Assembly (NCBI RefSeq): GCF_009865405.1
Contig: NZ_WWJY01001044.1
Location: forward strand, 1 to 43,229
Length of the DNA stretch: 43,229 nucleotides
Reading direction: 5' to 3'
Origin: Streptomyces sp. SID3212
GTDB lineage: Bacteria > Actinomycetota > Actinomycetes > Streptomycetales > Streptomycetaceae
Part shown: in pieces, positions 15,421 through 29,267 of the stretch
How positions within the stretch are numbered: the first letter of the stretch is position 1
How the letters are laid out: each line of letters starts with the position of its first letter
Program-made: the position numbers and the translations under genes
Notes under the pieces: generated by a model
What the model was told of the DNA's origin: nothing
The model's input: the letters and a program-made list of their open reading frames with translations, nothing else
Database searches by the model: none

Positions 15421-18400
15421 TTACTCGAGCTTGTCGAGGAGTGCGAACAATTCCTCGTCACTCGCCGTTTCGAGGTCCTGTCCTCCTGCGGCGCCGGTGT
15501 CATCGGCGTCACCGGGGACAGCGGGGCTGTCCCCAGCGGCCCCTTCGGTCAGTAGCAGGAGTGCACGCAATTGCGCCGCCACCCGCGTCCTCGACTCGTC
15601 GTTCAGGGTGGCCGACCGGATCGACGACTCCATCCGGTCCAGCTCCGCCAGCACCGGGTCGGCCGCCGGCGCCATCTCGGCTTCGAGCCGTTCCAGGAGA
15701 TGGTGCGCGAGGGCACCGGGGTTGGGATGGTCGAAGACGAGCGTCATGGGCAGCCGCAGTCCCGTGACATCGTTGAGCTGGTTGCGCAGTTCGACCGCGG
15801 TCAACGAGTCGAACCCCGCCTCCTGGAAGGACCGTCCGACGTCGACCGCGCCGGCGCCCGAGTGTCCCAGTACCGCCGCCACCTGGGTACGCACCAGGTC
15901 CACCATGGCCTTCTCCCGCTCCGCGCCGGGCAGCCGCGCCAGCCGCTCGGCCCATCCCTGGCCCTGGCCGGTGTCCGGACCGGCACCGGCTGTGCGCCGC
16001 CTCGTGGGCGAGGGGACGAGGTTCCGCAGGATCGGCAGCGCTCGCTCGCCCTGCTTGCGCAGCACCTTGGTGTCCAGGTATGTGGCGGCCAGGACCGGCC
16101 GGCCGGTGGTCAGAGCCGTGTCGAACAGGTCCATCGCCCTGTCGGCCGGGAGTGCCACGAGGCCGACCCTGGCCAGGCGCCGCAAGTCCGTCTCGCTCAA
16201 CTTCTCGCTGAGGGCGCTCGACTGGGACCACAGGCCCCAGGCCAGTGAGACCCCGGGCAGCCCCAGCGCACGCCGGTGCTGTGCCAGAGCGTCCAGGAAC
16301 GTGTTGCCGGCCGCGTAGTTCGCCTGCCCCGCGTTGCCGATGAGCCCGGCGATCGACGAATACATGACAAAGGCGGACAACGGAAGGTCCCGCGTCAGCT
16401 CGTGCAGGTTCCAGGCCGCGTCGATCTTCGGCTGGACGACCGCGTCCAGCTGTTCGGGTGTGAGGTCGCCGAACACGGTGTCGTCCAGAACTCCGGCGGT
16501 GTGCACCACGGCGGTCACGGAGGCGCGGGCCAGCACCTGGGACAGCGCTTCGCGATCAGCCACGTCACAGGCCGCGAACTCGACCTGGGCCCCCAGTCCG
16601 GCCAACTTCCCCTTGAGGTCGGCGGCCCCCGGCGCGTTCCCTCCGCTGCGGCTCAGCAGCAACAGGCTCTTGGCGCCGTGCTCGGCCACGAGATGGCGCG
16701 CGACCACCCCACCCAGCGCGCCTGTCGCTCCGGTGATCAGCACCGTGCCCTGGTCCCAGCGCGGGGCCTCGGTGCCCGTGGTGGCCGGCCCACGCGTCAG
16801 ACGCGGGACCAGTAACCTGCCTTCCCGTACCGCGATCTGCGGTTCGGCCGTGGCGAGTGCCGCAGGCAGCAGACCTTCACCCTCATGATCGACGTCGACC
16901 AGGACGACGCGGCCCGGGTTCTCCGTCTGCGCCACGCGCAACAGACCCCACACACCCGCGTGCACCAGATCGGGGACATCCTCGTCGGCGGACGTGCCGA
17001 CCGCACCGCGAGTCACCACCACCAACCGGGCGTCCGCCAGCCGTTCGTCCGCCAGGAACGTCTGGACCCGTTCCAGGACCCGGCACAACTCCACGCGGGC
17101 CAGGCAGGCGATGCCGGCGCCGCGAAGCTCTCCGCTCTCCTCGCGCGACGTCAGCGACCACAGCACCGTGTCCGGTCCGGCCTCCGCGACCGTGTCCAGA
17201 TCGGGGTACGTGGGCACGGAATCCATCGGCGAGACCACGAGCGCGGCCCACATCGACGGATCGGTGGTCCCGGTGGCGGCGACCTCGGACCACTCGACGG
17301 GGAAGAGCCCCTCGCGCCCCGGATCGGCCGCGGCCCGTACCGCGTCCCGCGACAGCGGACGCAGCACCAGAGATTCCACCGACGCCACTGGCACCCCTGC
17401 GGTGTCGGCGACCAGCAGTGACGCCTCCAGCGTCTCGGCGGACGGATCCGGCAGCGTCAGCCGCACGCGAAGGGAGGACGCGCCCACGGCATGCAGCCGT
17501 ACACCCGACCACGAGAACGGGAGGCGCGCCAGGCCGGTTCCCGGCGTCACCGCCGGCAGCAGGGGGTGCAGTGCGGCATCGAGCAGAGCGGGGTGGAGAA
17601 GGAACCGGTCCGCCTGTTCGCTCGACTCCTCCGGCAGCGCGACCTCGGCGAAGATCTGTCCGTCGCCGAGCCAGGCCCGTCGCAGCCCCTGGAACGCCGG
17701 ACCGTACGCGTACTCCTCCCGCGCCAGGCGCTCGTAGACGCCTTCGAGGCCGACCTCGACCGCGTCCGGGGGCGGCCACGCCGCCAGACCGGTGTCGGCG
17801 GCTTCGTCCGTGGCGTCCTCCGAGTCCAGGGTGCCGAGGGCGTGGCTCACCCAGTCGCCTTCGTCCGTGCGCGAGTGGATCTCGACCGTGCGGAGCCCGC
17901 CGTCGGACGCGCCGACCGTCAGCTGGACCTGGACGTCACCCCGCTCGGGCAGGACCAGTGGCGCGGAGAGCGTCAGTTCGTCGATCACCTCAGCGCCCAC
18001 GTGCTCACCCGCGCGGGCGGCCAGTTCGAGCAGTCCCGTCGCGGGCAGCAGCACCGTGCCGGCCACGGAGTGGTCGGCCAGCCAGGGGTGGGTGCGCAGG
18101 GACAGGTGTCCCGTGAACAGGAACTCGTCCCGGTCCGCGACGGCCACGGCCGCGCCCAGGAAGGGGTGGTCCAGCGCGTTGAGACCGAGTCCGGCCGCGT
18201 CGGCGTTCGTCGCCGGCGCGTCGAGCCAGTAGCGCTGCCGCTGGAAGGCGTAGGTCGGCAGCGGCACCCGGCGGGCCCCGGGGAGGACCTTGGCCCAGTC
18301 CGGTCCGTGGCCGCGCATCTGCGCCTGTGCGAGGACGCCCATGACGGTCTCGGCCTCCGGCCTGTTCCCCCGTAGCGCGGGAGCCGCCATCCCCGGGCTC

Positions 18401-21400
18401 CCGGTGAGCGACCGCTGGACCAGTGCGGTGAGCACGCCGTCCGGGCCCAGCTCCAGGAAGTCCGTCACGCCGTGTGCCTCCAGGTACCGCACCCCGTCGT
18501 GGAACCGGACCGCCTGACGGATGTGCCGGGCCCAGTAGTCCGGCGAGGTGAGTTCCTCGTCCGTCGCCAGCGTGCCGGTCACGTTGGAGACGACGGGAAT
18601 GCGGGGCGCGCGGAACGTCAACTTGGCCGCCGCCTCCCGGAACTCGTCCAGCACCGTGTCCATGTGGGGAGAGTGGAAGGCACGGCCGACGGTCAGCCGC
18701 TTGGTTCGTACGCCCTTGTCGCGCCAGCCGCTCGTGAGCCGTTCGACGACCTGCGGATCTCCTGACACCACCACCGACCGGGGGCCGTTGACTCCGGCGA
18801 CGGCGACCCTGGCACCGTCCGCGCCGAGCGCGTCGATCAGGCTTCGTGCTTCGTCCTCGCTCGCCTCCACGGCGACCATGGCACCGCCTTCGGGGGCCGA
18901 GTGCATCAGCCGCCCGCGCTCGGCGACCAGTTGGCAGGCGTCGGCCAGATCGAGGACCCCCGCGACGTGGGCGGCGGTGACCTCGCCGATGGAGTGGCCC
19001 ATGAGGAAGTCGGGTGTCACTCCGTGGTGTTCGAACCAACGGTGGAGCGCGACCTCGACGGCGAACAGCGCGGCCTGGGTGAAGGTCGTCAGATCGATCA
19101 GTTCGGATTCCGCCGACCCCGAGGGCGCGAAGAGTACTTCCTTGAGAGGCCGCGGCAGGGCGGGGTCGAGGTGCGCGCACACGTCGTCCAGAGCACGTGC
19201 GAACACGGGCGAGGAGGCGTACAGCTCACGCCCCATGCCCACGCGCTGACTTCCCTGTCCGGTGAAGAGGAAGGCCGTCTTGCCCGGCTTGCCACGGTAG
19301 CCGCGGAGCACGGAGTTGTCGGTGCCACCGCGGGCCACCACGTGGAGTCCGTCCAGGAGGGTGGCTTCGTCGCTACCGACGACGGCCGCGCTGTGGTCCA
19401 GGACGGCGCGGCTCGTGTTCAGTGAGTAGCCGATGTCGGCGGGTGTCGCTCCCGGTTGTTCGCCGAGGTACGCGCGCAGTCGTGCCGCCTGCTCCCGCAC
19501 TCCGTCCTCCGTACGGGCGGACAGCACCCACGCGACCGCTCCCGGTCCGGGGACGGCCGGAGTGGTCGGCCGGTGAGGCGCGAAGGCCGCGGGCTCCTCG
19601 ATGATCACGTGCGCGTTGGTCCCGCTGATCCCGAAGGAGGAGACACCCGCACGGCGGGGTCGCTCCGTCGCGGGCCATTCCCGCGGCTCGGCCAGCAGCG
19701 AGACGGCGCCGGCTTCCCAGTCGACGTGCTGGGAGGGCTCGTCGACGTGGAGGCTCCGTGGCAGGACTCCATGATTCATGGCCTGGACCATCTTGATGAC
19801 GCCGCCCACGCCGGCCGCCGCCTGGGCATGGCCGATGTTCGACTTGAGGGAGCCGAGCCACAAGGGGCTCTTGTCGTCGTGGCGTTCCTGTCCGTACGTG
19901 TTCAGCAGTGCCTGGGCCTCGATCGGGTCGCCGAGCCGCGTACCGGTGCCGTGTGCCTCGACCGCGTCCACGTCGGCCGCGTTCAGCCCCGCGTTGGCGA
20001 GTGCCTGCCGGATGACTCGCTCCTGGGACGGCCCGTTGGGCGCCGTCAGGCCGTTGCTCGCACCGTCCTGGTTGACCGCGGTGCCGCGCACCACCGCGAG
20101 GATGTGACGGCCGTTGCGCCGGGCGTCGGACAGCCGCTCGACGAGAAGCAGGCCCACCCCTTCGGACCAGCCGGTGCCGTCCGCCGAGTCGGCGAACGGC
20201 TTGCAACGACCGTCGGGTGCCAGGCCGCGCTGCCGCGAGAACTCCACGAACGTCGTCGGTTGTGCCATGACGGTCACCCCGCCCGCCAGCGCCAGGTCGC
20301 ATTCACCGTTGCGCAGGGCGTTCGCCGCCAGGTGGAGCGCCACCAGCGACGACGAGCACGCCGTGTCGACAGTGACGGCGGGGCCTTCCAGGCCGTAGGT
20401 GTAGGCAACACGGCCGGAGAGGACGCTGGACAGGTTCCCGGCGAGCAGGAAGCCCTCGAACTCCCCGGCAGAGGCCTCTACGCGGGCCGCGTAATCGTCA
20501 TACATGGCTCCCGCGAAGACGGCCGTGGAACTGCCGCGCAGCTCCGCGGGGTCGATCCCCGCACTCTCGAAGGTCTCCCAGGCGGTTTCCAGGAGGATCC
20601 GCTGCTGCGGGTCGACGGCCGTCGCCTCGCGCGGGGCCATGCCGAAGAATCCGGAGTCGAAGAGGTCCGCGTCGTGCAGGAACCCACCGTGCCGTGTGTA
20701 ACTCGTGCCCGGTGCATCGGGGTCGGGGTCGTACAGTCCGTCCAGGTCCCATCCACGGTTCGAGGGGAACTCGCTGACCGCGTCCACCCCGTCGGCGACC
20801 AGGCGCCACAGGTCGTCGGGCGACGCGACCCCGCCGGGGTAGCGGCAGGCCATTCCCACGATGGCGATCGGTTCGTCCGTACGGGTCCCGCGCCGCGGCG
20901 CCTTCGTCGCCGGGGATTCCTGCTCCGCCGTCCTGCCCAGCAGGAACGTGGCCACGGCCTCCGGAGCGGGATGGTCGAAGACGAGCGTGGTGGGCAGGCG
21001 CAGGCCGGTGGCCTGCCCGAGCCGGTTGCGGAGTTCCACAGCGCTCATCGAGTCGAACCCGATGTCGTTGAACGAGCGGTCCGGAGAGACGGCGCTCGCT
21101 GTGGAGTGGCCGAGGACGGCCGCGACGTTGCCGCGTACGAGATCGAGGACCGCTTCCTTCCGCCGGTCCGCGGGCAGGGCGACGATCTGCCGCACCCAGT
21201 CCGAACCCGGTGCCCCGTCGCGTCCACGCGCGGCGGCCCGCCGGACACGGGTGGGGACGAGGTCCCGGATCAGCGGGTGGGTGTCGTCCGGTGCGACGCG
21301 CGACGGCCTCAGCGGCACCGGGGCCAGGAGCGCGGTGTCCCGGGACAGGGCCCGGTCGAAGAGGGCGAGCCCCTGCGCGGGAGTGAGGGCCGGCATCCCG

Positions 21401-24400
21401 GCCCGCTCCCAGCGGGCGAGGTCTGCCGCGGTGAGCGCGCCGCCCATGCCATGGGCGCCGCCCCACAGGCCCCAGGCGAGTGAGACGGCGGAAAGGCCCC
21501 GGGCGCGGCGGTGGTGGGCGAGCGCGTCGAGGTAGGTGTTGGCCGCGGCGTAGTTCGCCTGCCCGGCGGTGCCCGTCAGGCCGGACACCGAGGAGAAGAG
21601 CACGAACGCCCGCAGGTCCAGGTCCTGGGTGAGTTCGTGCAGGTGCCGGGCCGCGTCCGCCTTCGGCCGCAACACGTCACCGAGGCGCTCCGGCGTCAGC
21701 GACAGGGCCGTCGCGTCGTCCAGGACACCGGCGGTGTGCACCACGGCCGTCAGCGGGTGGGCCGCGCCCACGGTGGCGAGAAGGGCGGTGACGGCCGCAC
21801 GGTCGGAGAGGTCGGCCGCCTCCACCCGGACCGTGGCGCCCAGTTCGGCCAGCTCGGCGGCCAGCTCCCGGGCTCCCGGAGCGTCGGGGCCACGCCGGCT
21901 GCTGAGCAGCAGGTGCCTGACACCGTGTGCGGTGACCAGGTGACGGGCCACGAGCGAGCCGAGACCACCGGTGCCGCCGGTGATCAGGACGGTGCGGTCC
22001 GGGTCGAGTCCCGGCAGAGCGGCGTCCGCGTCCACCGGCGGCGCCGGGGCCAGTCTGGGTGTCCTCAGCTCTCCGCTCCGTATCGCGATCTGGGTCTCGT
22101 CGGTGGCGAGCGCGGCGGGCAGGAGGCTCCGGGCCTCGTCCTCGGTGCCGATGTCGACCAGCACCAGGCGGCCCGGGTGCTCGGACTGCACCGAACGGAT
22201 CAGACCCCACACGGGTGCGGCCGGGAGATCGGTGACGTCCTCGTCGGGCGAGGCCGCGACCGCACCGGACGTGACCACCGCCATACGGGAGTCGGCGAAT
22301 CGGCCGTCGGTCAGGAACTCCTGGACGAGCCGCAGGACACGCAGGGGCGCCTCGTGTTCTCCGTTCGCGGCGGGCGAGGTTCGTGTGCCGTACTGGCGGA
22401 CGGTGACCACGTCGGCCGCCTCGACGGCGGAGAGGTCGTCGCCCGCCTCCGCCCAGGTGGCGGAGGCCTCCGGCTCCGGTACGGCCATGCTCGGCCAGTG
22501 GACCTCGTAGAGCGCGTCGGCCGCGTCCCCCGCGGTGGGCACCAACTTCTCCCTGGCGACAGGACGCAGGGTCAGGGACTCCACGTGGGCGACGGGCGCC
22601 CCGGTGGCGTCCGCCAGGGTCAGGCTGACCGTGTCGGTGCCCGCGGGAGCGATGCGCACCCGCAGTTCGGTGGCGCCGGTGGCGTACAGGGAGACCCCCG
22701 ACCAGGCGAACGGCAGCAGGATGCCGTCATGCCGACCTGCCGCGCCGGACTCCAGGACCAGGGGGTGCAGGGCCGCGTCGAGCAGTGCCGGGTGCAGGCC
22801 GAAGCGCGCGGCCGTCTCGGCGGGTCCCGCGGGCAGCCGTATCTCGGCGTAGAGGTCCGCGCCGTCGAGCCAGAGCGCCGTGAGCCCCTGGAAGACGGGG
22901 CCGTAGGTGTAGCCGAGTGCGGTGAGGCGCTCGTAGGCGTCGTCCACCGGTTGCGCCGTGGCGCCGGGCGGCGGCCACGGGACCAGGCTCCGGGACTCCT
23001 GGGCTGCGGAGGGCGACGGTGTCAGGGTCCCCGAGGCGTGCCGGATCCAGCGGCCCGCGTGCGGGACCTCCCGGTCCGAGCCCGCGTGAAGGGTGACGGG
23101 CCGGGCTCCGGCGCCGTCGGGAGCCCCCACGGAGACCTGGAGACGCACCGACTCGCCCACGGGCAGGGCGAGCGGCGCTTCGAGGGTGAGCTCGTCCACG
23201 TACGGAACGCCGAGGTAGGTACCCGCGGCGATCGCCAGTTCGAGGAAGGCGGTGGCGGGCAGCAACACGACGCCGCCGACGGCGTGGTCCGCGAGCCACG
23301 GATGGCTGTCCAGCGAGATGCGGCTGGTGAGTACGGCGTCCTCCCGCCCCGCCAGTTCGACCGCCGTGGCGAGCATCGGATGATCCGCGGATTCGATCCC
23401 GAGGCCGCGCACATCGACGGGCGGCTGCGGGGCCAGCCAGTAGTGCTCTCGCTGGAAGGCGTACGTGGGGAGGTCGACCGGAGCGGCGCCGCTGCCGAAG
23501 GTCGTCCCGTCCAGGCGCGCACCGGCCGCGTGGGCGCGGGCGAGGCCCCGGGCGACGGTGTCGCGTTCGGGACGTCCCGGGCGCAGCAGCGCCACGGTGG
23601 TGGCGCCTTCGAGGGCGGTCTGGACCAGGGGGGTGAGGACCGCGTCGGGGCCGATCTCGACGTAGACGGTGGTACCCAGGCGGTCCAGTTCCTCGACCGC
23701 GTCCAGGAAGCGGACGGTGGCGCGGATCTGCCCGCTCCAGTAGTCGGGTGAGGTGATCTCCTCGACGGTGACGGTCCGGCCGGTCACGGTCGAGACGAGG
23801 GGAATGGCAGGCGGATCGAGCCGCAGTGCGGCCGCGACCTCCCAGAACTCTTCGAGGACGTCGTCCATGTGCGGTGAGTGGAAGGCGTGGCTCACCTGGA
23901 GCCTGCTGGTCTTGCGTCCCTTGGCACGCCAGGCGGTGGCGACCGCCGCGGCGGCGGGCTCGTCTCCCGAGATGATGACGGAACGCGGGCCGTTGACAGC
24001 GGCTATGCCCACCGCGTCCTCAAGTCCCGCCAGAGAGCGCCGGACCTCGTCCTCGTCCCCCTGGACCGCGATCATGGCACCGCCGGCCCGGGCCGCTTGC
24101 ATGAGCCTGGCGCGGGCGGCGACGAGGGTCGCGGCGTCCCCCAGCGAGAACACGCCCGCCACATGGGCGGCGGCCAGCTCGCCGATCGAGTGTCCGGCCA
24201 GCAGGTCGGGGGTGGCGCCGTGGTGCGCCAGAAGGCGGAACAGCGCGACTTCCACGGCGAACAGCGCCGGCTGCGTATAGCTGGTCAGGTGCAGCAACGC
24301 CGCGGCTTCGTCGCCGGGATCGGCGAACAGCACCTCGCGCAGGGGGCGTTCCAGTTTTCCTTCGAACGCGTCGAGCACGGCGTCGAGCGCAGTCGCGAAG

Positions 24401-27400
24401 ACGGGGTGGGAACCGTACAGCTCCCGGCCCATACCGAGGTGCTGGGCGCCCTGGCCGGTGAAGAGGAAGGCGGTACGGGGTACCGAGGCGGCGGTGCCCC
24501 TCATCACGTCCGGGGTGAGGGTGTGGCCGCCTGCCAGCGCTTCGAGAGCGGCGAGACGGTCTTCCACGGTGTCTCCGAGGATCACGGCCCGTTCCTCGAA
24601 GGCCGTCCTGGTCGCCGCCAGGGACCAGCCCACGGACGCGGGGTCCGCCGTCAGGTCGAGGCTCGCGCGCAGTCGGCCCGCCTGGGCGCGAAGCGCGGCC
24701 TCGTCACGACCCGAGAGTGTCCAGGGCACGGGGAGGCCGGCCCGGGGCGCTCCGGACTCGCGGTGGGCGTCCGTGGGCGCCCCGGCGTCCGCGGGGTCGT
24801 GTTCGATGACGACGTGGGCGTTGGTCCCGCTGATCCCGAACGACGAGACCGCGGCGCGGCGCGGCTGTTCCTTCCCGGGCCAGGCTCTGGCCTCGGTGAG
24901 CAGTTCGACGGCGCCGGCCGACCAGTCCGTGTGAGGGGTGGGCCGGTCGACGTGGAGCGTCCGGGGCAGGAGGCCGTGGCGCATCGCCTGGACCATCTTG
25001 ATGACACCGCCGACCCCGGCGGCTGCCTGGGCGTGCCCGATGTTGGACTTGAGTGAACCGAGGTACACCGGGTCCCGGTCCCCGCGCCCGCTGCCGTACG
25101 TAGCCATGAGGGCCTCGGCCTCGATGGGGTCGCCGAGCCTGGTACCGGTGCCGTGCGCCTCCACCGCGTCGACGTCCGCCGGCGTCAGTCCGGAGTCGGC
25201 CAGGGCGTCGCGGATGACCCGCTGCTGGGCGAGGCCGCTCGGCGCCGTGAGGCCGTTGCTCGCGCCGTCCTGGTTGACGGCGGAGCCGCGGATGACCGCG
25301 AGCACCTTGTGTCCGTTGCGGCGCGCGTCCGACAGCCGCTCGACGAGGAGCAGGCCCACGCCCTCGGACCAGCCGGTGCCGTCGGCCGCCGCGGCGAACG
25401 ACTTGCAGCGGCCGTCGTGAGCGAGCCCTCGCTGCCGCGAGAACTCGACGAACATGCCGGGCGACGACATGACGGCGGCCCCGCCGGCCAGCGCGAGGTT
25501 GGTCTCGCCCGAGCGCAGGGAACGGATGGCCAGGTGGAGGGCGACCAGCGACGACGAGCAGGCGGTGTCCGCCGTGACCGCGGGTCCGATGAGGCCCAGC
25601 TGGTAGGCGATCCGGCCCGACATCACGCTGCTGGTACCGCCTGTGAGCACATGGCCCTGGACGCTGTGTGGCGCGTCCTGCATGCGCGGGCCGTACTCCA
25701 GCGCGGTGGCTCCTATGAAGACGCCGGTGCGGCTGCCGCGCAGGGACTCGGGCAGGAGCCCGGCCCGTTCGACGGCCTCCCACGAGGTTTCCAGGAGCAG
25801 TCGCTGCTGCGGGTCCATGCCGAGCGCCTCGCGCGGAGAGATCCCGAAGAAGGCCGCGTCGAACTCGCCGGCGTCGTGCAGGAATCCGCCCTGCCGGACG
25901 GTGCTGCCGCCCTGCCGTTCGGGGTCCGGGTCGAAGAGGTCGTCGGGCCAGCCGCGGTTCGCCGGGAACGAGGACACGGCATCGTGCTCCTCCGAAACCA
26001 GGCGCCACAGATCCTCGGGAGACGCGACGCCGCCCGGGAAACGGCACGCCATCGAGATGATCGCGATGGGTTCGCCGTCGGCCGCCACGGGGGAGGGGGC
26101 CTCGTGGCCCGGCAGGCCGGCGCTCGACAGCTCGGCGTCGATGAATTCGGACAGCGCGTGCGGGGTGGGGTGGTCGAACACCAGCCCCGTGGGCAGGCGC
26201 AGACCGGTGGCCCGCGCCAGACCCGCACGCAGTTCGGTGGTCATCAGAGAGGTGAGGCCGAGTTCCCTGAACGGCGTCCGGGGATCGATCCGCTCGTCCG
26301 CCGCGTAGTCCAGTACCGCGGCCGTGTGCTCGGCCACCAGCTGTGCCACGGTGTGGCGGCGTTCGCCGACGGAGAGCCCCGCCAGCCGCGAGCCGAGTTC
26401 CCCGTACGGCTCATGCGGAGAAGGCTCGTTGAGGTCGGCCCCGTCCGGGCGCTGCGTCGTGGGCGCCGTCGGCGTCGCGCCGCGCACCGCGCCGTCCATC
26501 CAGTACCTCTTGCGCTGGAACGCGTAGGTGGGCAGGTCGACGCGGCGCCCGCCCGACCCCTCGTACAGCGCCGGCCAGTCGATGGCGGCACCGCGGACGT
26601 GCAGGGCCGCGAGAGCGGTGACGGCGCTGGTCGGCTCGGGCCGGCCGCGCCGCAGCAGGGGTACGGCCTCGGCCTGGTCGGGGTGCTCGAAGGAGTCGCG
26701 GGCGAGCGCGGTCAGCACGCCGTCGGGGCCGGCTTCGAGCAGGGTGGTGACACCCTGCGCCTCCAGGAAGCGCACCCCGTCCTGGAAGCGGACGGTCCCG
26801 CGCAGGTGGCGGACCCAGTAGTCGGGGGAGTTCAGTTCCTCCTCGGCGGCCACGCGTCCTGTGACGTTGGAAACGATCGGGATGCGCGGCGGACGGAACG
26901 TCAGCCCGGCGACCGACGAGCGGAAGTCGTCCAGCACGCTGTCCATGTGAGAGGAATGGAAGGCGTGGCTGACCGTGAGCCGCGTGGTCCTGCGGCCCCT
27001 CCGGCGAAGCTGTTCGGCCACCGCCTCGACCGCGTCCGGATCACCGGAGAGAACGGTGGACCGCGGGCCGTTCAGGGCGGCGACGGAGACACGGTCGTCG
27101 CCCCCGTCGGCCAGCAGGTTGAGAACCTCGTCCTCAGTCGCCTCCACCGCGACCATGGCGCCGTCGGCGCGGGCGGACTGCATCAGCCGTCCGCGCGTGG
27201 TGACGAGGGAGGCGGCGTCGGCCAGGTCGAGGACCCCCGCCACATGGGCCGCGGTGACCTCGCCGATGGAATGCCCCAGCAGGTAGTCCGGTCGGACCCC
27301 CCAGGACGTGACCAGCCGGTACAGGGCCACCTCGATGGCGAACAGCGCGGGCTGGGCGTTCGCGGTCTCGTCCAGGCCGTGGCCGCCGCGGATCGTCTCG

Positions 27401-29145
27401 GCCACGGGCTGTTCCAGATGGGGGTCCAGCGCTGCGGCCACCTCGTCGAACGCCTCCGCGAAGACCGGGTAGGCGTCGTGGAGCTCACGGCCCATTCCCG
27501 GGCGCTGGCTGCCCTGCCCCGTGAACAGCACCGCGAGAGGACCGGGCTCCGCGGTGCCGGTCACGACGTCCGGTGAGGTGCGGCCGGCGGCCAGGGCGGC
27601 CACACCCTTGAGGAGTGCCGGACGGTCGGGGGCCAGGACGACGGCACGGTGGCGGAACGCGCTGCGGGTGGTGGCCAGGGACAGCCCCACGTCCACCGCC
27701 GACGGAGCCGCCTCGTCCCCGGCGAACTCCGCCAGACGGGCGGCCTGCGCCCGCAGGGCCACCTGTCCGGCGCCGGACACCACCCAGGGAAGTACGGCGA
27801 CAGGGGCCGGCCGTTCCGGCGGCGTCTCGTCGGTGACTGCCGACGGCGCCTCGGAGACCACGACGTGGCAGTTGGTGCCGCCCATGCCGAAAGAACTCAC
27901 ACCGGCCGTCAGCGGGCGCTCGGGATGCGGCCATCGCGTCAGCTCGCGCTGCACGGCGAGCCCCAGCGCCGGCAGGGGGACGAGGGGATGGGCGCTCTCG
28001 AAGTTCAGGCTCGGCGGAAGGAGCCGGTGGTGGATGCTGAGCAGGGTCTTGAGGAGGCCCGCGATTCCCGCGGCGCCCTCCAGGTGTCCGATATTGGTCT
28101 TCACCGAACCGACACGCAGTAGTTCGCCGTCGCCGCGCCCGGCACCGAGGGCGGCACCCAGGGCCCTCGCCTCGATGGGGTCGCCCACCGGCGTGCCCGT
28201 GCCGTGCAGTTCGACGTACTGCACCTCGCCCCTGCCCACGCCGGCCCGCTCGCGGGCGGCACTCAGGACCTGCGCCTGCGCGTCCTCGCTGGGCACCGTC
28301 AGCCCGGGGGTCGCCCCGTCGTTGTTCACCGCGCTGCCGCGTATGACGCCGTAGACCCGGTCGCCGTCCTCGATCGCCGTCCGCAGCAGTTTGAGGACGA
28401 CGAGAGCGCCGCCCTCGCCGGGTACGAAGCCGTTCGCCCGGGCGTCGAAGGCGTAGGTCACACCGTCCGGGGAGAGCGCCCCGAACCGCTCCTCCGTCAC
28501 CGTGTTCTCCGCCAGGAGGTTGAGGTTGACGCCGGCCGCGAGGGCGGCGGTCGACTCGCCGGCACGCAGGCTCTCGCAGGCGAGGTGCACAGCGACCAGT
28601 GAGGAGGACTGGGCGGCGTCCACGGTCATGCTCGGTCCTCGGAGCCCCAGGTGGTACGAGACCCTGTTCGCGATGACACCCCGGTTCACCCCGGTCATGG
28701 TGTGCTGGGTGAGTGCCTCGGTCCCGCGCTGGTACACCAGGTTGGTGTAGTCGTCGCGCAAGGTCCCCACGAACATCGCCGTGCTGCTGCCCCGCAGGGA
28801 CTCGGGGACGATGCGCGCGTCCTCCAGAGCCTCCCAGGCCAATTCCAGCACGATCCGTTGCTGCGGGTCCATCGCAGCCGCTTCACGGGGGGAGACAGCG
28901 AAGAAGGGGGCGTCGAAGTCGCCCACGCCGTCGAGGAAGCCGCCCCGGCTGACGGCGGCCGGTCCGTCGGCCTCCCACCGGTCGCCGGGAACGTCTGTGA
29001 CCGCGCTCGTCCCACTGGCCAGCAGGTCCCAGAACGCGGCGGGGCTGTTCGCTCCCGGGAGCCTGCACGACATGCCGATGACGGCGACCGGCTCGTCCCG
29101 CTCGGTGCGCGCGTCGAACGCCGCCGGAGTTCTGTCACTCATCAT
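15421..29145 (-). CDS. Modular type I PKS: KSQ loading module plus two KS-AT-DH-KR-ACP modules
   Basis: 4574 residues. ATG 29145 (MSDRTP) is chosen with GGAAGGG 12 bases upstream; ATGs at 29142 and 29166 are alternatives. The loading module is KS with Gln179 in place of the active Cys (DAAQSSS), AT with Ser626 in GHSIGE, and ACP with Ser966. Module 1 has KS Cys1196, AT Ser1653, DH His1954 in [12 protein letters not shown] Tyr2532 and ACP Ser2699. Module 2 has KS Cys2930, AT Ser3385, DH His3692 in [12 protein letters not shown] Tyr4277 and ACP Ser4447. All ATs carry HAFH or RAFH, predicting malonyl-CoA. Both KRs have the LDD motif of B-type reduction, so trans double bonds are expected. The tail ends [14 protein letters not shown], a typical C-terminal docking segment, so another PKS subunit should follow; it is not in the window. 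The layout resembles CpkA of coelimycin synthesis. Confidence 0.96.
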   Translation of the reverse strand: MMSDRTPAAFDARTERDEPVAVIGMSCRLPGANSPAAFWDLLASGTSAVTDVPGDRWEADGPAAVSRGGFLDGVGDFDAPFFAVSPREAAAMDPQQRIVLELAWEALEDARIVPESLRGSSTAMFVGTLRDDYTNLVYQRGTEALTQHTMTGVNRGVIANRVSYHLGLRGPSMTVDAAQSSSLVAVHLACESLRAGESTAALAAGVNLNLLAENTVTEERFGALSPDGVTYAFDARANGFVPGEGGALVVLKLLRTAIEDGDRVYGVIRGSAVNNDGATPGLTVPSEDAQAQVLSAARERAGVGRGEVQYVELHGTGTPVGDPIEARALGAALGAGRGDGELLRVGSVKTNIGHLEGAAGIAGLLKTLLSIHHRLLPPSLNFESAHPLVPLPALGLAVQRELTRWPHPERPLTAGVSSFGMGGTNCHVVVSEAPSAVTDETPPERPAPVAVLPWVVSGAGQVALRAQAARLAEFAGDEAAPSAVDVGLSLATTRSAFRHRAVVLAPDRPALLKGVAALAAGRTSPDVVTGTAEPGPLAVLFTGQGSQRPGMGRELHDAYPVFAEAFDEVAAALDPHLEQPVAETIRGGHGLDETANAQPALFAIEVALYRLVTSWGVRPDYLLGHSIGEVTAAHVAGVLDLADAASLVTTRGRLMQSARADGAMVAVEATEDEVLNLLADGGDDRVSVAALNGPRSTVLSGDPDAVEAVAEQLRRRGRRTTRLTVSHAFHSSHMDSVLDDFRSSVAGLTFRPPRIPIVSNVTGRVAAEEELNSPDYWVRHLRGTVRFQDGVRFLEAQGVTTLLEAGPDGVLTALARDSFEHPDQAEAVPLLRRGRPEPTSAVTALAALHVRGAAIDWPALYEGSGGRRVDLPTYAFQRKRYWMDGAVRGATPTAPTTQRPDGADLNEPSPHEPYGELGSRLAGLSVGERRHTVAQLVAEHTAAVLDYAADERIDPRTPFRELGLTSLMTTELRAGLARATGLRLPTGLVFDHPTPHALSEFIDAELSSAGLPGHEAPSPVAADGEPIAIISMACRFPGGVASPEDLWRLVSEEHDAVSSFPANRGWPDDLFDPDPERQGGSTVRQGGFLHDAGEFDAAFFGISPREALGMDPQQRLLLETSWEAVERAGLLPESLRGSRTGVFIGATALEYGPRMQDAPHSVQGHVLTGGTSSVMSGRIAYQLGLIGPAVTADTACSSSLVALHLAIRSLRSGETNLALAGGAAVMSSPGMFVEFSRQRGLAHDGRCKSFAAAADGTGWSEGVGLLLVERLSDARRNGHKVLAVIRGSAVNQDGASNGLTAPSGLAQQRVIRDALADSGLTPADVDAVEAHGTGTRLGDPIEAEALMATYGSGRGDRDPVYLGSLKSNIGHAQAAAGVGGVIKMVQAMRHGLLPRTLHVDRPTPHTDWSAGAVELLTEARAWPGKEQPRRAAVSSFGISGTNAHVVIEHDPADAGAPTDAHRESGAPRAGLPVPWTLSGRDEAALRAQAGRLRASLDLTADPASVGWSLAATRTAFEERAVILGDTVEDRLAALEALAGGHTLTPDVMRGTAASVPRTAFLFTGQGAQHLGMGRELYGSHPVFATALDAVLDAFEGKLERPLREVLFADPGDEAAALLHLTSYTQPALFAVEVALFRLLAHHGATPDLLAGHSIGELAAAHVAGVFSLGDAATLVAARARLMQAARAGGAMIAVQGDEDEVRRSLAGLEDAVGIAAVNGPRSVIISGDEPAAAAVATAWRAKGRKTSRLQVSHAFHSPHMDDVLEEFWEVAAALRLDPPAIPLVSTVTGRTVTVEEITSPDYWSGQIRATVRFLDAVEELDRLGTTVYVEIGPDAVLTPLVQTALEGATTVALLRPGRPERDTVARGLARAHAAGARLDGTTFGSGAAPVDLPTYAFQREHYWLAPQPPVDVRGLGIESADHPMLATAVELAGREDAVLTSRISLDSHPWLADHAVGGVVLLPATAFLELAIAAGTYLGVPYVDELTLEAPLALPVGESVRLQVSVGAPDGAGARPVTLHAGSDREVPHAGRWIRHASGTLTPSPSAAQESRSLVPWPPPGATAQPVDDAYERLTALGYTYGPVFQGLTALWLDGADLYAEIRLPAGPAETAARFGLHPALLDAALHPLVLESGAAGRHDGILLPFAWSGVSLYATGATELRVRIAPAGTDTVSLTLADATGAPVAHVESLTLRPVAREKLVPTAGDAADALYEVHWPSMAVPEPEASATWAEAGDDLSAVEAADVVTVRQYGTRTSPAANGEHEAPLRVLRLVQEFLTDGRFADSRMAVVTSGAVAASPDEDVTDLPAAPVWGLIRSVQSEHPGRLVLVDIGTEDEARSLLPAALATDETQIAIRSGELRTPRLAPAPPVDADAALPGLDPDRTVLITGGTGGLGSLVARHLVTAHGVRHLLLSSRRGPDAPGARELAAELAELGATVRVEAADLSDRAAVTALLATVGAAHPLTAVVHTAGVLDDATALSLTPERLGDVLRPKADAARHLHELTQDLDLRAFVLFSSVSGLTGTAGQANYAAANTYLDALAHHRRARGLSAVSLAWGLWGGAHGMGGALTAADLARWERAGMPALTPAQGLALFDRALSRDTALLAPVPLRPSRVAPDDTHPLIRDLVPTRVRRAAARGRDGAPGSDWVRQIVALPADRRKEAVLDLVRGNVAAVLGHSTASAVSPDRSFNDIGFDSMSAVELRNRLGQATGLRLPTTLVFDHPAPEAVATFLLGRTAEQESPATKAPRRGTRTDEPIAIVGMACRYPGGVASPDDLWRLVADGVDAVSEFPSNRGWDLDGLYDPDPDAPGTSYTRHGGFLHDADLFDSGFFGMAPREATAVDPQQRILLETAWETFESAGIDPAELRGSSTAVFAGAMYDDYAARVEASAGEFEGFLLAGNLSSVLSGRVAYTYGLEGPAVTVDTACSSSLVALHLAANALRNGECDLALAGGVTVMAQPTTFVEFSRQRGLAPDGRCKPFADSADGTGWSEGVGLLLVERLSDARRNGRHILAVVRGTAVNQDGASNGLTAPNGPSQERVIRQALANAGLNAADVDAVEAHGTGTRLGDPIEAQALLNTYGQERHDDKSPLWLGSLKSNIGHAQAAAGVGGVIKMVQAMNHGVLPRSLHVDEPSQHVDWEAGAVSLLAEPREWPATERPRRAGVSSFGISGTNAHVIIEEPAAFAPHRPTTPAVPGPGAVAWVLSARTEDGVREQAARLRAYLGEQPGATPADIGYSLNTSRAVLDHSAAVVGSDEATLLDGLHVVARGGTDNSVLRGYRGKPGKTAFLFTGQGSQRVGMGRELYASSPVFARALDDVCAHLDPALPRPLKEVLFAPSGSAESELIDLTTFTQAALFAVEVALHRWFEHHGVTPDFLMGHSIGEVTAAHVAGVLDLADACQLVAERGRLMHSAPEGGAMVAVEASEDEARSLIDALGADGARVAVAGVNGPRSVVVSGDPQVVERLTSGWRDKGVRTKRLTVGRAFHSPHMDTVLDEFREAAAKLTFRAPRIPVVSNVTGTLATDEELTSPDYWARHIRQAVRFHDGVRYLEAHGVTDFLELGPDGVLTALVQRSLTGSPGMAAPALRGNRPEAETVMGVLAQAQMRGHGPDWAKVLPGARRVPLPTYAFQRQRYWLDAPATNADAAGLGLNALDHPFLGAAVAVADRDEFLFTGHLSLRTHPWLADHSVAGTVLLPATGLLELAARAGEHVGAEVIDELTLSAPLVLPERGDVQVQLTVGASDGGLRTVEIHSRTDEGDWVSHALGTLDSEDATDEAADTGLAAWPPPDAVEVGLEGVYERLAREEYAYGPAFQGLRRAWLGDGQIFAEVALPEESSEQADRFLLHPALLDAALHPLLPAVTPGTGLARLPFSWSGVRLHAVGASSLRVRLTLPDPSAETLEASLLVADTAGVPVASVESLVLRPLSRDAVRAAADPGREGLFPVEWSEVAATGTTDPSMWAALVVSPMDSVPTYPDLDTVAEAGPDTVLWSLTSREESGELRGAGIACLARVELCRVLERVQTFLADERLADARLVVVTRGAVGTSADEDVPDLVHAGVWGLLRVAQTENPGRVVLVDVDHEGEGLLPAALATAEPQIAVREGRLLVPRLTRGPATTGTEAPRWDQGTVLITGATGALGGVVARHLVAEHGAKSLLLLSRSGGNAPGAADLKGKLAGLGAQVEFAACDVADREALSQVLARASVTAVVHTAGVLDDTVFGDLTPEQLDAVVQPKIDAAWNLHELTRDLPLSAFVMYSSIAGLIGNAGQANYAAGNTFLDALAQHRRALGLPGVSLAWGLWSQSSALSEKLSETDLRRLARVGLVALPADRAMDLFDTALTTGRPVLAATYLDTKVLRKQGERALPILRNLVPSPTRRRTAGAGPDTGQGQGWAERLARLPGAEREKAMVDLVRTQVAAVLGHSGAGAVDVGRSFQEAGFDSLTAVELRNQLNDVTGLRLPMTLVFDHPNPGALAHHLLERLEAEMAPAADPVLAELDRMESSIRSATLNDESRTRVAAQLRALLLLTEGAAGDSPAVPGDADDTGAAGGQDLETASDEELFALLDKLE

Positions 29146-29267
29146 GAATTTCGACTGCCCTTCCATAACTGGTGTTTCCCGAGGCCCGGGATCTTTCAAC
29201 GCGTGCGAAGCAGTTCGGGGCGGCCCGCCGACGGGCACCGGACAGTCGGTCGCCGTCGGGTGCGGGG

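Noticed and set aside
19600..26100. Two long similar DNA blocks as a duplication or mobile element
   Set aside because: They are the KS-AT regions of two PKS modules, whose similarity is normal for modular PKS genes.
28600..28620. Inactivating mutation in the first KS
   Set aside because: The Cys to Gln change is the normal signature of a KSQ loading domain, which decarboxylates malonyl-ACP to acetyl-ACP. It is not a defect.
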